DNA from: an uncultured bacterium
GTDB lineage: Bacteria > Oederibacteriota > PGYV01 > CAILUR01
Reading direction: 5' to 3'
DNA length: 25,880 bases
Assembly: GCA_903837445.1 (NCBI GenBank)
Contig: CAILUR010000009.1
Location: 1 to 25,880, forward strand
Within the stretch, counting starts at the first letter, position 1. Each line of letters begins with the position of its first letter. Made by a program: the position numbers and the translations under genes. Below are positions 1 through 7,741 of this stretch, one piece after another. The notes under the pieces are model-generated. The model was given only the letters and a program-made list of their open reading frames with translations. It was not told the origin of the DNA and did no database searches.

Positions 1-1
1 T

Positions 2-922
2 CAAATGCTTGATAAATTATTTGAAGGGATTTATTCCATATTTCCAAAAAAACAATTCAAAGAAATTACCATAGAAGCCAATCCAGAGACCATTACAAAA
101 GAAAAGGCCTTACTGCTGAAAAAATATACCAGCAGGGTGAGTATAGGTGCGCAGAGTTTTAATGATAAGCATCTCAAAACTCTCGGCAGGATACATTCCT
201 CGGATAAAATAAAACAGGCGGTAAAACTGCTTCGTGCCGCTGGGGTGAAAAATTTAAATATAGATATTATGTACGGATTACCAGAACAGACCTTGACACA
301 AGCATTGGAAGATTTAAAACAGGCAATAGCTTTACGCCCCAAACATATTTCATTTTATATGCTCACTGCCTATGAGGCTACCCCCTATATGGAGCTTTTA
401 AATAAGGGAAAAATGAGCTTACCCCCAGATGAACTTATCGCTGATATGTATCTGGAAGGAATTAAAGTGCTAAAAAAAGCCGGATATAAACAATATGAAA
501 TATCTAATTTTTCGAAAAGCGGTTTTACCTGTCTGCATAATCTTAATTATTGGAATATGGGAGAATATGCCGCCGCAGGGTCATCCGCCGCGTCTTTTTT
601 TAAAGGCACGCGCTGTACCAATGTGAGTGCGCCAAAAGAGTATATAGCACGGATAAAAGCTGGAAAAAGCCCTGCACAGGAAACAGATAAATATGACAAT
701 GAAAAATATATGAAAGATTTTATTATGTTGGCTTTGAGAAAGACCACTGGGCTTTCGTATAAGCCCTTTAAGCAATTCTTTAAAATTGATTTTTATCAAA
801 GATATAGTAAGATAATAGGTGACTTGGTGCAGGCAGGGTATGCGGTAAACTCAAAGACATACTTGCGCTTGACTCCCAAAGGGTTTTTAATTTCTAATGA
901 GATAATACAGCGCTTAGTTTAG
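2..922 (+). CDS. hemW: HemW-like heme chaperone, 5'-truncated
   Basis: This is the C-terminal four fifths of a radical-SAM protein of the HemW / coproporphyrinogen-III-oxidase-like family. HemW binds heme and delivers it to membrane respiratory proteins. The frame is open to the window edge, so the ATG at 5 is probably internal and the N-terminal part carrying the CxxxCxxC iron-sulfur motif lies outside. Visible family blocks are ANPETIT, GAQSFNDKHLKTLGRIHS, NIDIMYGLPEQT, the YEISNFS segment followed by LHNLNYW, and a C-terminal winged-helix-like HemW tail beginning near TGLSYKPF. Family members are about 380 residues, so roughly 75 are missing. It is followed after 46 bases by proA on the same strand. 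True HemN is distinguished mainly by N-terminal residues that are not visible here; HemW is the better fit by size and by these blocks. Confidence 0.88.
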   Translation, partial: QMLDKLFEGIYSIFPKKQFKEITIEANPETITKEKALLLKKYTSRVSIGAQSFNDKHLKTLGRIHSSDKIKQAVKLLRAAGVKNLNIDIMYGLPEQTLTQALEDLKQAIALRPKHISFYMLTAYEATPYMELLNKGKMSLPPDELIADMYLEGIKVLKKAGYKQYEISNFSKSGFTCLHNLNYWNMGEYAAAGSSAASFFKGTRCTNVSAPKEYIARIKAGKSPAQETDKYDNEKYMKDFIMLALRKTTGLSYKPFKQFFKIDFYQRYSKIIGDLVQAGYAVNSKTYLRLTPKGFLISNEIIQRLV

Positions 923-968
923 GTGTACTTGTAAAAGTGGAAAGTGAATAAAAAAGTAGGAGAAAAAA

Positions 969-2225
969 ATGGATATTAAAAAAATGGTTATAACACAAGC
1001 CAGAAGAGCAAAAGATGCTTCTTATGAAATGCTCAAGGCCACCACAAAGTCCAAAAATAAAGCACTTGAATATATAGCGCTGGCGCTTGACTCACAAAGA
1101 ACGGCTTTGAAAAAAGAAAATAAAAAAGATATCACGGCAGGTAAAAAGAAAGGCCTGACAGCTGCTTTTTTAGATAGGTTGACATTGAATGACGAGCATA
1201 TTGACTCTATGATAAAGTCCTTAAAAGATGTGATTAAGCTTACTGATCCTGTCGGGGAAATCACTTCTGAATACAAGCGCCCCAATGGTATGAAAATAAA
1301 AAAAATTAGAATGCCTTTGGGTGTGATAGTGATAATTTTTGAATCCAGGCCGAATGTCTGCATAGAAGCCGCGGCTTTGACAATAAAATCTGGAAACAGT
1401 GTGATCTTACGCGGTGGCTCAGATGCCATAAACTCAAATATTTATATGGGGCGCATAATTAAAAAAGCGCTTTTAAAGGCAGTTCTACCTGAAGCGGCAG
1501 TAGAGGTAATGGAAAACACTGACAGAAAAGCAGTAGCCGAAGTGCTCAAACTAAAAGACTTTGTGGATGTGATAATCCCGCGCGGGGGAAAAGGCCTGGT
1601 GAACTTTGTGGCGGACAACTCGCGTATTCCGGTGATTTATCACGATGCGGGAATATGTCATACTTTCATTGATAAAACAGCGGATTTGAAAATGGCGCTC
1701 AAAGTGTCTTTAAATGCAAAAGTACAAAGGCCCAGCACTTGTAATTCTATGGAGACCTTGCTGGTGCACGAAGGCATAGCGAAAAAGTTTTTGCCAGTAA
1801 TGGCAAAAAAGTTTCAGGCAGAAAAAGTGGAATTGCGCGTGGATGAAAAAACTCTTAAAATTGTGCCGGGCTTGAAAAAGGCAACGGAAGAGGATTGGGG
1901 CACAGAATACAATGACCTTATCCTATCTGTAAAAGTGGTAAAAGACATAGGCGAAGCCATAACCCATATAAACCATTATAGTTCGCATCATTCGGATGCC
2001 ATAATAACAAAAGATGATAAACACTCTGTCAAGTTTACCATTGAAGTGGATTCGGCAGCAGTTTTTGTAAACGCCTCCACGCGGCTTAATGATGGCTATG
2101 AGTTTGGGCTCGGCGCTGAAATCGGCATTTCCAATCAAAAGCTTCACGCGCGTGGACCTGTGGGACTGAAAGAATTAACTTCTGAAAAATATATAGTTTT
2201 TGGCACGGGGCAGTTGCGTGGCTAA
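969..2225 (+). CDS. proA: Gamma-glutamyl phosphate reductase
   Basis: This is the NADPH-dependent reductase that converts gamma-glutamyl phosphate to glutamate-5-semialdehyde, the second step of proline synthesis in the cytoplasm. At 418 residues it has the normal length. It carries the aldehyde-dehydrogenase-fold blocks ESRPNVCIEAAAL (about 125-137), SGNSVILRGGSDA (about 141-153), IPRGGKGLVNFV (about 203-214) and QRPSTCNSMETLLVH. The last of these contains the expected catalytic cysteine at about residue 258. The C-terminal block GAEIGISNQKLHARGPVGLKE is also typical. The ATG follows a GTAGGAG ribosome site at a good distance. Its end overlaps nadD, and proA-nadD adjacency is common in bacteria. 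No proB is visible in the window. Confidence 0.97.
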   Translation: MDIKKMVITQARRAKDASYEMLKATTKSKNKALEYIALALDSQRTALKKENKKDITAGKKKGLTAAFLDRLTLNDEHIDSMIKSLKDVIKLTDPVGEITSEYKRPNGMKIKKIRMPLGVIVIIFESRPNVCIEAAALTIKSGNSVILRGGSDAINSNIYMGRIIKKALLKAVLPEAAVEVMENTDRKAVAEVLKLKDFVDVIIPRGGKGLVNFVADNSRIPVIYHDAGICHTFIDKTADLKMALKVSLNAKVQRPSTCNSMETLLVHEGIAKKFLPVMAKKFQAEKVELRVDEKTLKIVPGLKKATEEDWGTEYNDLILSVKVVKDIGEAITHINHYSSHHSDAIITKDDKHSVKFTIEVDSAAVFVNASTRLNDGYEFGLGAEIGISNQKLHARGPVGLKELTSEKYIVFGTGQLRG

Positions 2226-2820
2226 CTATACCGGAAAAATAGGGATTTTTGGCGGGACTTTTAATCCGCCACACGCTGGGCATTATCTGCTGGCAAAAGA
2301 AGCAATGAAAGAATTTGGTTTGGAACAGATTTTTTTTGTACCATCATATCTTCCTCCCCATAAAGAACCCAGAAATGTCATTGATGCCGCACATAGGTCA
2401 AATATGGTCAAAATGCTTATAGAAGACGAGGGAAAACTTATTTTTTCTGAGTATGAAATTTCACAAAAAAGTGTCTCCTATACGGTAGATACTTTAAAAT
2501 ATTTTAAGACAGAGTTCCCTAACAAAGAGCTGTTTTTCCTGATAGGGACAGATGCCTTTTACTTGATTGACCAATGGAAAGATTCTGCCGCTGTTTTAAA
2601 AATGGCTGAGTTTATTATTTTCCCCAGAGAATATTATACAAAAGAAATGATAGATAAAAAGTTTGGCAATATAGGCAATGCGATTTTTTGGGCGCATACA
2701 GGACTTATTCATATCTCATCTTCCACGATAAGGGTAAAACTCAAAAGTGGGGAGGAGTGCGTAAAAGAACTGGGCAGCAAAGTCAGCGAATATGTAAAGC
2801 AACACGGCCTCTATAAATGA
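2218..2820 (+). CDS. nadD: Nicotinate-nucleotide adenylyltransferase
   Basis: This enzyme transfers AMP from ATP to nicotinate mononucleotide, making deamido-NAD in the cytoplasmic NAD pathway. The nucleotidyltransferase signature GIFGGTFNPPHAGH sits at the very N-terminus (HxGH at residues 19-22), and the second substrate motif ISSSTIR is near residue 166. Length is 200 residues, as usual for NadD. I chose the GTG at 2218 because it places the signature at the normal distance and has a GGGGC stretch upstream; a TTG at 2200 would add six residues. The gene starts inside the last codons of proA (8-base overlap). Its stop overlaps the next ATG as ATGA, so it is translationally coupled on both sides. 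The usual downstream partner rsfS is absent. Confidence 0.96.
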   Translation: MANYTGKIGIFGGTFNPPHAGHYLLAKEAMKEFGLEQIFFVPSYLPPHKEPRNVIDAAHRSNMVKMLIEDEGKLIFSEYEISQKSVSYTVDTLKYFKTEFPNKELFFLIGTDAFYLIDQWKDSAAVLKMAEFIIFPREYYTKEMIDKKFGNIGNAIFWAHTGLIHISSSTIRVKLKSGEECVKELGSKVSEYVKQHGLYK

Positions 2821-3557
2821 AACTTAATTTAAAAAAAACGAGTATGGTAGCTTTATTTTTGTGTGTTTGCTTTGTTGTACAGGCTGAAGAGGGCCTGCTC
2901 TCCAGAGTGTTTTTTAATGATTTCGTGTATGTGCCAAAAATAATAAGTGAAAATCCACTTCAAAGCTGTGTAGTCCTTGGGACTACGGCGCTTGTGACAG
3001 CGGTCTTAATGCCTAACGACAAAGCTATTCTCAAAGCCCTACAAAAAAATACTACTCCAGCATACAAAACTTTTTTTGATGTCTTTAACACCTTTGGGGA
3101 TGGCGTCTATGTGCTGTCAGCGGATGCCGTCTTGTTCTTGGTGGGCGGAGAAAAAGAAAAACGCGTCGCCTCAAAAATACTTGAAAGTATTGCCGTCGGC
3201 GGGGCAGTGACCTATGTAGGTAAAAGCATAGTAGGAAGAGTAAGACCCTCGCAAACGGATAATGCATACAAGTATAATATGTTTACTTTTAAAGATGCTT
3301 CTATGAGTTCAGGGCATAGTATGGTGGCTTTTGCTTGGGCTACAATAATAGCGGATGAATATGGGCTTTGGTATGTGACTTATCCAATAGCAGTTTTGAC
3401 AGGCGTGGCGCGGGTTTATAAAAATGCGCATTGGCCTTCAGATGTGTTGGTGGGTGCTGTCATAGGGACTTTCTTCGCAAAGGTAGCGGAATATGAAAAC
3501 AAGGATATGCAACTCTCATATAACATAAACGGGTTCGCACTCAATTATAAATTTTAA
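2817..3557 (+). CDS. PAP2-superfamily phosphatase, exported or membrane-bound
   Basis: This is a type-2 phosphatidic acid phosphatase family protein of 246 residues. The N-terminus is a lysine-rich stretch, a hydrophobic segment and VQAEE, which looks like a signal peptide cleaved near residue 23 or a first membrane helix. All three catalytic blocks are present: KSIVGRVRP (about 136-144), MSSGH (about 163-167, with the general-acid histidine), and RVYKNAHWPSD (about 199-209, with the nucleophilic histidine at 205 and aspartate at 209). Likely substrates are lipid phosphates such as undecaprenyl pyrophosphate or phosphatidate on the periplasmic side, but substrate cannot be read from sequence. 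It overlaps nadD by four bases (ATGA), so it is co-translated with a cytoplasmic NAD gene, probably as a matter of operon layout. The C-terminus (NINGFALNYKF) alternates in a beta-like pattern. Confidence 0.9.
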   Translation: MKLNLKKTSMVALFLCVCFVVQAEEGLLSRVFFNDFVYVPKIISENPLQSCVVLGTTALVTAVLMPNDKAILKALQKNTTPAYKTFFDVFNTFGDGVYVLSADAVLFLVGGEKEKRVASKILESIAVGGAVTYVGKSIVGRVRPSQTDNAYKYNMFTFKDASMSSGHSMVAFAWATIIADEYGLWYVTYPIAVLTGVARVYKNAHWPSDVLVGAVIGTFFAKVAEYENKDMQLSYNINGFALNYKF

Positions 3558-3587
3558 AAAAATGCTACAAGGGAAGTAATTTTTCGT

Positions 3588-5045
3588 ATGATAAAACTCC
3601 TTAACAAACTAAGCGTTTTTTGTTATTATTTAGGTATGATTAAATCCTCGGTAAAGGTTATTTTTTTAAAGTCGCTTAAAACCTTTTTGGCGATAGGCAT
3701 ACTTTTATCATTTTCAACTGGCATTTTTGCCGAAGAAGAAAAAACTGATGAGACCAATCCCACCATTATAGAAAACTTTCCCACTACCTTGACCTATCCC
3801 AGTTATTGGCATACGCCACTGGGCATACATCGTGGCACTGCTTTTTGGTTAAGGTTTTTTTTAGGGAGTGGCGCCAAGTTTGATAATCCCACTGGAGTTG
3901 CCTGCACTAAACTGCTCACAGATTATGGAAAGATAAATGAGGGCGGAGATGATTGCCAGCTCACTGCGTATGGAATAAACTCAGGAGAGGCAAATATTAT
4001 TTACAATCAATCTATGAGTGAACTTGCAATGTTTGGTGGACCTGGTAAAGGGGACGGGCAATTTGACAAACCTACTGGAATTGCCTGCAATGAGTATGGG
4101 GATGTGTATGTGGCGGATACGGGAAATGACCGTGTGGTAAGGCTTTTTAATAATGGAAAAAAACTTAAATTTATCAGAAACATAGGCGGGTCTGGAAATG
4201 ATATTGGGCTTTTTCGCGGGCCAACTTATGTGGCGCTTGATAGTGCTGGCAGGCTCTATGTCTCGGATACAGGCAATAATAGAATACAAGTGTTCGCAAA
4301 GTCAGGGGGCTTTTTGTATATGTTGGATGCGTCAAACGGACTGCTCAATCCCACTGGGCTTTGTCTCAGTGATGAACACGAGCGCTACAGCGGGTATAGA
4401 TACGATTTTTTATATGTAATTGATGGAGATAATAATAGGATTTTAAAAATGGATTTGCAAGGAAATATAAAAAACGCAGTCAGGGTAAATGATTTGCTTG
4501 GAAAAAAAGTATTGCTGACCACGGTCGCTCAGGATTACTATGGAAATATATATGTCGTGGATAATTTAAACTCCCAACTTTATAAGTTTACTCCTGATTT
4601 GAATTTTATCACTGAGTATGGCTCTTACGGCACAGAGGATTATAAATTTGAAAATCCAGTCGGCATAGCCATATACAAACACTATGGGCAAGTCATAGTC
4701 TCTGATAAAAGCTCTGCCCAGTATTTTTGGATAGGAAGCGATATTAAAAACTTAATAGTGGAAAAAATAAAAAATGAAACAGCAGATATGCTGAAGTTTG
4801 AGTTCACTACTACCGAAAAAAGTTATGTGACTATGGAGATAGGAACCGAAGGCACGCCAGTGCAGATATGTAAAAAGTTAGAACTTCAAATGGGAGAAAA
4901 TATTATAACCTGGAATATTCCGACCGAGGATTATGGGAAATATTTTAAGGTAGGACAAACTTTACCCATTATTATTAAAATCACTTCCACCTATTCCTCC
5001 TATCCGCATATAGTAAAACAATTTAAAACTACTGTAACTTTTTAA
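3588..5045 (+). CDS. Secreted NHL-repeat beta-propeller protein
   Basis: This is an exported protein of about 485 residues with NHL-type propeller repeats. A hydrophobic segment ending FSTGIFAEEE marks a signal peptide. The ATG at 3636 gives a more standard signal peptide than the ATG at 3588, which would add 16 residues; a GGGAAG stretch lies before 3588, so the start is undecided. Repeat hallmarks recur: FDNPTGVAC, FDKPTGIACNEYGDVYVADTGNDRVVRL, FRGPTYVALDSAGRLYVSDTGNNRIQVF, LNPTGLCL with FLYVIDGDNNRILKMD, NIYVVDNLNSQLYKF and FENPVGIAIYKHYGQVIVSD, so about five or six blades. The last ~110 residues form a separate beta-rich region resembling FlgD/Ig-like domains (ITWNIPTEDYGKYFKVG). It probably acts in the periplasm or at the surface as a binding scaffold. 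It sits 30 bases after the PAP2 gene and is probably co-transcribed. Confidence 0.8.
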   Translation: MIKLLNKLSVFCYYLGMIKSSVKVIFLKSLKTFLAIGILLSFSTGIFAEEEKTDETNPTIIENFPTTLTYPSYWHTPLGIHRGTAFWLRFFLGSGAKFDNPTGVACTKLLTDYGKINEGGDDCQLTAYGINSGEANIIYNQSMSELAMFGGPGKGDGQFDKPTGIACNEYGDVYVADTGNDRVVRLFNNGKKLKFIRNIGGSGNDIGLFRGPTYVALDSAGRLYVSDTGNNRIQVFAKSGGFLYMLDASNGLLNPTGLCLSDEHERYSGYRYDFLYVIDGDNNRILKMDLQGNIKNAVRVNDLLGKKVLLTTVAQDYYGNIYVVDNLNSQLYKFTPDLNFITEYGSYGTEDYKFENPVGIAIYKHYGQVIVSDKSSAQYFWIGSDIKNLIVEKIKNETADMLKFEFTTTEKSYVTMEIGTEGTPVQICKKLELQMGENIITWNIPTEDYGKYFKVGQTLPIIIKITSTYSSYPHIVKQFKTTVTF

Positions 5046-5063
5046 TTTTGCGATAGGGCAAGA

Positions 5064-5085
5064 AACCCCAATAAAATATGGGGTT
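5064..5085. terminator. Hairpin between convergent genes
   Basis: AACCCCA at 5064-5070 pairs perfectly with TGGGGTT at 5079-5085 around an 8-base AT loop. It lies just after the NHL gene and overlaps the stop codon of the opposing PorV/OmpA gene. Neither side has a long uninterrupted T run (ATTTGTATAT on +, TTTCTTGCC on -), so termination would be moderate. The position between convergent genes supports a bidirectional terminator. Confidence 0.5.
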
Positions 5086-7042
5086 ATTTGTATATAGTGG
5101 AACGAATAGTGACTTCTACTCTTCTGTTTTTTAATCTGCCTTCTTCTGTGTCATTTCCCGCTATTGGGGACTGTTCGCCCCAGCCAGTGGTCTTTATCCT
5201 GTTTTGATCAAAGCCCATAAGCTCCACCATAAAAAACTTTACTGCTTCGGCACGCGCTTTTGAAAGCGTGATATTGTCAGGATATTTCTGACCTGAAGGT
5301 GGCAGGTTATCGGTATAACCTCCAATGAGAATATCTGAATCAGGATATTTATCAGTGGTCTGTTTAAGGCCTTTGAGAATATGATAGGCGCTGATTTTTA
5401 CATTGGCATCACCGATTTCAAAAAGGGCATCAGAAGCAAATAAAAGTTTTATCTCCCGAAGCAAGACCACTTGCGCCTGAAGTGGCGTCTGACCTTTATT
5501 TCCGAGAGTATCAGAAGAAAACATATTATAATAATACAACTGCCCAGTGGTGACATATTCACCGGCATTGCTTTTGCCGTCCCAGACAAAAACTGGTGGA
5601 GGCATACCCAGTCCACCTGTGTTAAAAAATAATTTTTTATTTGAATCGTAAACTGCCAGTTGCCAATTGGCGACATTATATTTGTCTATGGCGGACATAG
5701 AAAAAGTGGAAGGAATAATAAGCTTTTCCGCTTGCCCTGGTTTTATAAGTTTTGGTTGAGCGTCTATGACCATACTGGGAGGCGTGGTATGTATTTCCAC
5801 ACTTACTGGTTGAGATATGGAAGTGCCGTTATCATAGTCCACAAAAGCCGCCGCCAGATAAGGCCCATCTGGTAAGACAGCGCCTGTCTGGGAAAGCCCA
5901 TTCCACGGCACATTTGTCGCGTGGACACCTGCAGGTAAAATCGCCTGAAGGTTTCTGCCTGTGCTATCGTAGATTTTTACTTTTGCGGATTTAATTTTTC
6001 CTGGAGCTTTTAAAGTGAGAGTATAAAAAGTATTATCCATAAAATTATCTCTGTTGGGAGAAAAAGCCGCAGGGGCAACAGTAAGAATTACCGGAGGCGT
6101 GCCCCAGGCATAGAGCGCTGAAAATCTATGAGTCGCCCCAAGTTCAGAATAATTTAAAAAAGCATAGTCAAATTCAAAATTATTTAATTTAAAACCGGCA
6201 CCGAAAGAGGGCTGGTTAAAAGCACCGAACTTATAGCCTGCGCGCAATGCCACCGTATTATATAACCAATATTCCGCTCCCAGTGAATAGATATTGCCGT
6301 AATCAAATTGGAAAAGGGACTGCAAGGAAAAGGTAAGGGAGTTATTTAAAAGAGTATCGGAAATGGCGAGCTTGAGAATTTTTGGAGGTGCGAAAGTTAC
6401 TTCCAAAACACGCATATTGGCGCCTATGTTTTCAAGGGTGAGGCCTGTGCGTATATAATTTCCATCAAAAAAGGTCTTATATAAAACTCCGAGAGTGCCT
6501 GTGATATTTGCACTATTATAATTTGCGATATTTTCAGAGGTGTATTTTAAAGTTATGCCAGAGGAGAGATTTTCGCTTAAGTCAAGCCCATACCCAAGAA
6601 TAATGGAATAGTCATAAGGACTGAAAGTCCCGTTGTTATAAGCTGACCAGGAAAAAGTCGGAGTACTAATATCGTCAGGCAGGGCTAAATTTCTTGGCAT
6701 ATTTCCCACATTGAACCAAGCGAGGGCGGCACCGAGTTTTCCCACATCTGAAAAAGGCACAGGAAAGACCATAGATATAAACTCATAATTGATATCTTGA
6801 AACCAGCTTATATGAGTGGCTTGGAACTCCAGCCCAGGGACAGCAGAAAGCCCAGCAGGATTATAGTAAAGTCCGTAAGTGCCTTCGGATAAGGAGTTAA
6901 AAGCTTCGCCCATACCGACAGCACGGGCGAAAGGTGGAATTTTTAAAAAGTTTGAGCTTGTAGTGCCGACCAGTTCACTTCCGGCATAGACACTTCCGGA
7001 AAAGAGTGCCAGCAAAAAAAAAACTAAAAAAGTTTTTTTCAC
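5084..7042 (-). CDS. PorV-type outer-membrane barrel fused to Ig-like and OmpA domains
   Basis: This is a large outer-membrane protein, 652 residues from the chosen GTG at 7042. That GTG is preceded by AAGGGG, and KKTFLVFFLLALFSGSVYAG then forms a clean signal peptide; an in-frame ATG at 7084 would add 14 residues with no signal-like role. About residues 20-320 match the PorV/PorQ (UPF0164-like) barrel family: AVGMGEAF, YGLYYNPAGLSAVPG and many alternating strands. About 325-430 contains a FlgD/gliding-type Ig-like region (PFSPNRDNFMD, VPWNGLSQTGAVLPDGPY), followed by a second beta region (FVWDGKSNAGEYVTTGQLYYY). Residues 533-652 are an OmpA-like peptidoglycan-binding domain (GGYTDN, LSKARAEAV, TEEGRLKNRRVEV). 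Family knowledge suggests a surface or secretion-linked barrel anchored to the cell wall. It follows the DUF59 gene by about 55 bases on the same strand. Confidence 0.85.
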   Translation of the reverse strand: MKKTFLVFFLLALFSGSVYAGSELVGTTSSNFLKIPPFARAVGMGEAFNSLSEGTYGLYYNPAGLSAVPGLEFQATHISWFQDINYEFISMVFPVPFSDVGKLGAALAWFNVGNMPRNLALPDDISTPTFSWSAYNNGTFSPYDYSIILGYGLDLSENLSSGITLKYTSENIANYNSANITGTLGVLYKTFFDGNYIRTGLTLENIGANMRVLEVTFAPPKILKLAISDTLLNNSLTFSLQSLFQFDYGNIYSLGAEYWLYNTVALRAGYKFGAFNQPSFGAGFKLNNFEFDYAFLNYSELGATHRFSALYAWGTPPVILTVAPAAFSPNRDNFMDNTFYTLTLKAPGKIKSAKVKIYDSTGRNLQAILPAGVHATNVPWNGLSQTGAVLPDGPYLAAAFVDYDNGTSISQPVSVEIHTTPPSMVIDAQPKLIKPGQAEKLIIPSTFSMSAIDKYNVANWQLAVYDSNKKLFFNTGGLGMPPPVFVWDGKSNAGEYVTTGQLYYYNMFSSDTLGNKGQTPLQAQVVLLREIKLLFASDALFEIGDANVKISAYHILKGLKQTTDKYPDSDILIGGYTDNLPPSGQKYPDNITLSKARAEAVKFFMVELMGFDQNRIKTTGWGEQSPIAGNDTEEGRLKNRRVEVTIRSTIYK

Positions 7043-7096
7043 ACAATCCCCTTGAAGCTTGCGAATTTTGTGTTCAAGGCGCAAATTAAAACTGGT

Positions 7097-7411
7097 TTAT
7101 TCCATTCCGAGCTTTTTTTTGCCATCCGTAGTCATTCTCTCCGGTGTCCACTGAGGTTCCCAAACAAGAGTGACCAGCGCTTCTTTGACTCCCGGAACAG
7201 CTTTGACAGCATCGGTTATTTGTTCCTGCAGATAGGCGGCAAGAGGGCAACCCTGCATAGTTAAAGTCATATCCACTTCCACTTTCCCAGCAGCTTTTAT
7301 TTCCACTCTGTATATGAGGCCCAAATCCACCACATTGACAGGGATTTCTGGATCATAGACTTCTTTTAAGGCAGTATAGATAGTTTCGGTTTTTAAAGTT
7401 TCTTCAGGCAT
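7097..7411 (-). CDS. DUF59/MIP18-family iron-sulfur assembly protein (SufT/PaaD-like)
   Basis: This small cytoplasmic protein of 104 residues is a stand-alone MIP18/DUF59 domain. The family helps mature iron-sulfur proteins. The signature DPEIPVNVVDLGLIY is at about residues 20-34, and the conserved cysteine lies in LTMQGCPLA. The tail VWEPQWTPERMTTDGKKKLG is the usual family ending. A strong AGGAGG site lies just before the ATG. There is no suf or isc gene beside it; it is first in a two-gene unit with an outer-membrane protein, so the neighbours give no help with its target. SufT and PaaD-like annotations are both possible; the domain call is firm, the exact role is not. Confidence 0.92.
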   Translation of the reverse strand: MPEETLKTETIYTALKEVYDPEIPVNVVDLGLIYRVEIKAAGKVEVDMTLTMQGCPLAAYLQEQITDAVKAVPGVKEALVTLVWEPQWTPERMTTDGKKKLGME

Positions 7412-7431
7412 AAAGGCCTCCTTTTTTAGTG

Positions 7432-7460
7432 ATTGTAAAGGATATGTAGTTAAAAGTCAA
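7432..7460 (-). promoter_or_regulatory. Sigma70-type promoter for the DUF59 - PorV/OmpA unit
   Basis: Read on the - strand, TTGACT (7460-7455) and TACAAT (7437-7432) are separated by 17 bases. The start point would fall near 7425, giving a leader of about a dozen bases that already contains the AGGAGG ribosome site. This is a sequence match only. Confidence 0.6.
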
Positions 7461-7518
7461 ACTAAAATGGCTTGGGTTTTACTTAGAAAGGAAATAAAAG
7501 AGGTAAAAAAAATTCTTC

Positions 7519-7546
7519 TTGCCAGCAGTAAGATATTTGATATAAT
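7519..7546 (+). promoter_or_regulatory. Extended -10 sigma70 promoter for the orphan protein
   Basis: TTGCCA (7519-7524), a 16-base spacer and a perfect TATAAT (7541-7546) preceded by TGA, an extended -10. Transcription would begin near 7552 and leave a leader of about 190 bases before the ATG at 7742. The same ATTTGATATAAT core recurs at the 19626-19653 promoter. Confidence 0.7.
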
Positions 7547-7552
7547 AGGTAT

Positions 7553-7741
7553 CAAGTTCTTTTAAAATAAAAAATCGGGAAATTAAATAGCTAATTTTTT
7601 TTTGGAAAAAAACAGGGAATCCTGTTCCACTATGTAAAATAGCTTAAACCCATAAATTAACCCGTATTTCGTTTGTTTCTAAAAAAAGAACAGAAATGAC
7701 CGGTAGTTCCGGAAAATATATATTATATGGAGGATTTAAAT
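7553..7741 (+). promoter_or_regulatory. Long AT-rich 5' leader with a short perfect hairpin
   Basis: The leader of the orphan gene holds AACAGG (7611-7616) and CCTGTT (7621-7626) around a GAAT loop. It also has two copies of AAATAGCT (near 7585 and 7646), a T9 run near 7595-7603 and TTCCGGAA near 7708. It matches no riboswitch class I recognise and has no run of conserved-looking loops. It ends with the GGAGGA ribosome site at 7729-7735. It could simply be a long untranslated leader or hold a small regulatory structure. Confidence 0.35.

Noticed and set aside
1022..1429. Long open frame on the - strand inside proA
   Set aside because: It is a shadow of a clear proA reading frame, with no ribosome site and no family resemblance.
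3085..3267. Arginine-rich open frame on the - strand inside the PAP2 gene
   Set aside because: Shadow of the phosphatase motifs; odd composition and no ribosome site.
7553..7741. Riboswitch in the leader of the orphan gene
   Set aside because: Only one short hairpin and AT-rich sequence are visible; no known riboswitch core can be matched by eye.
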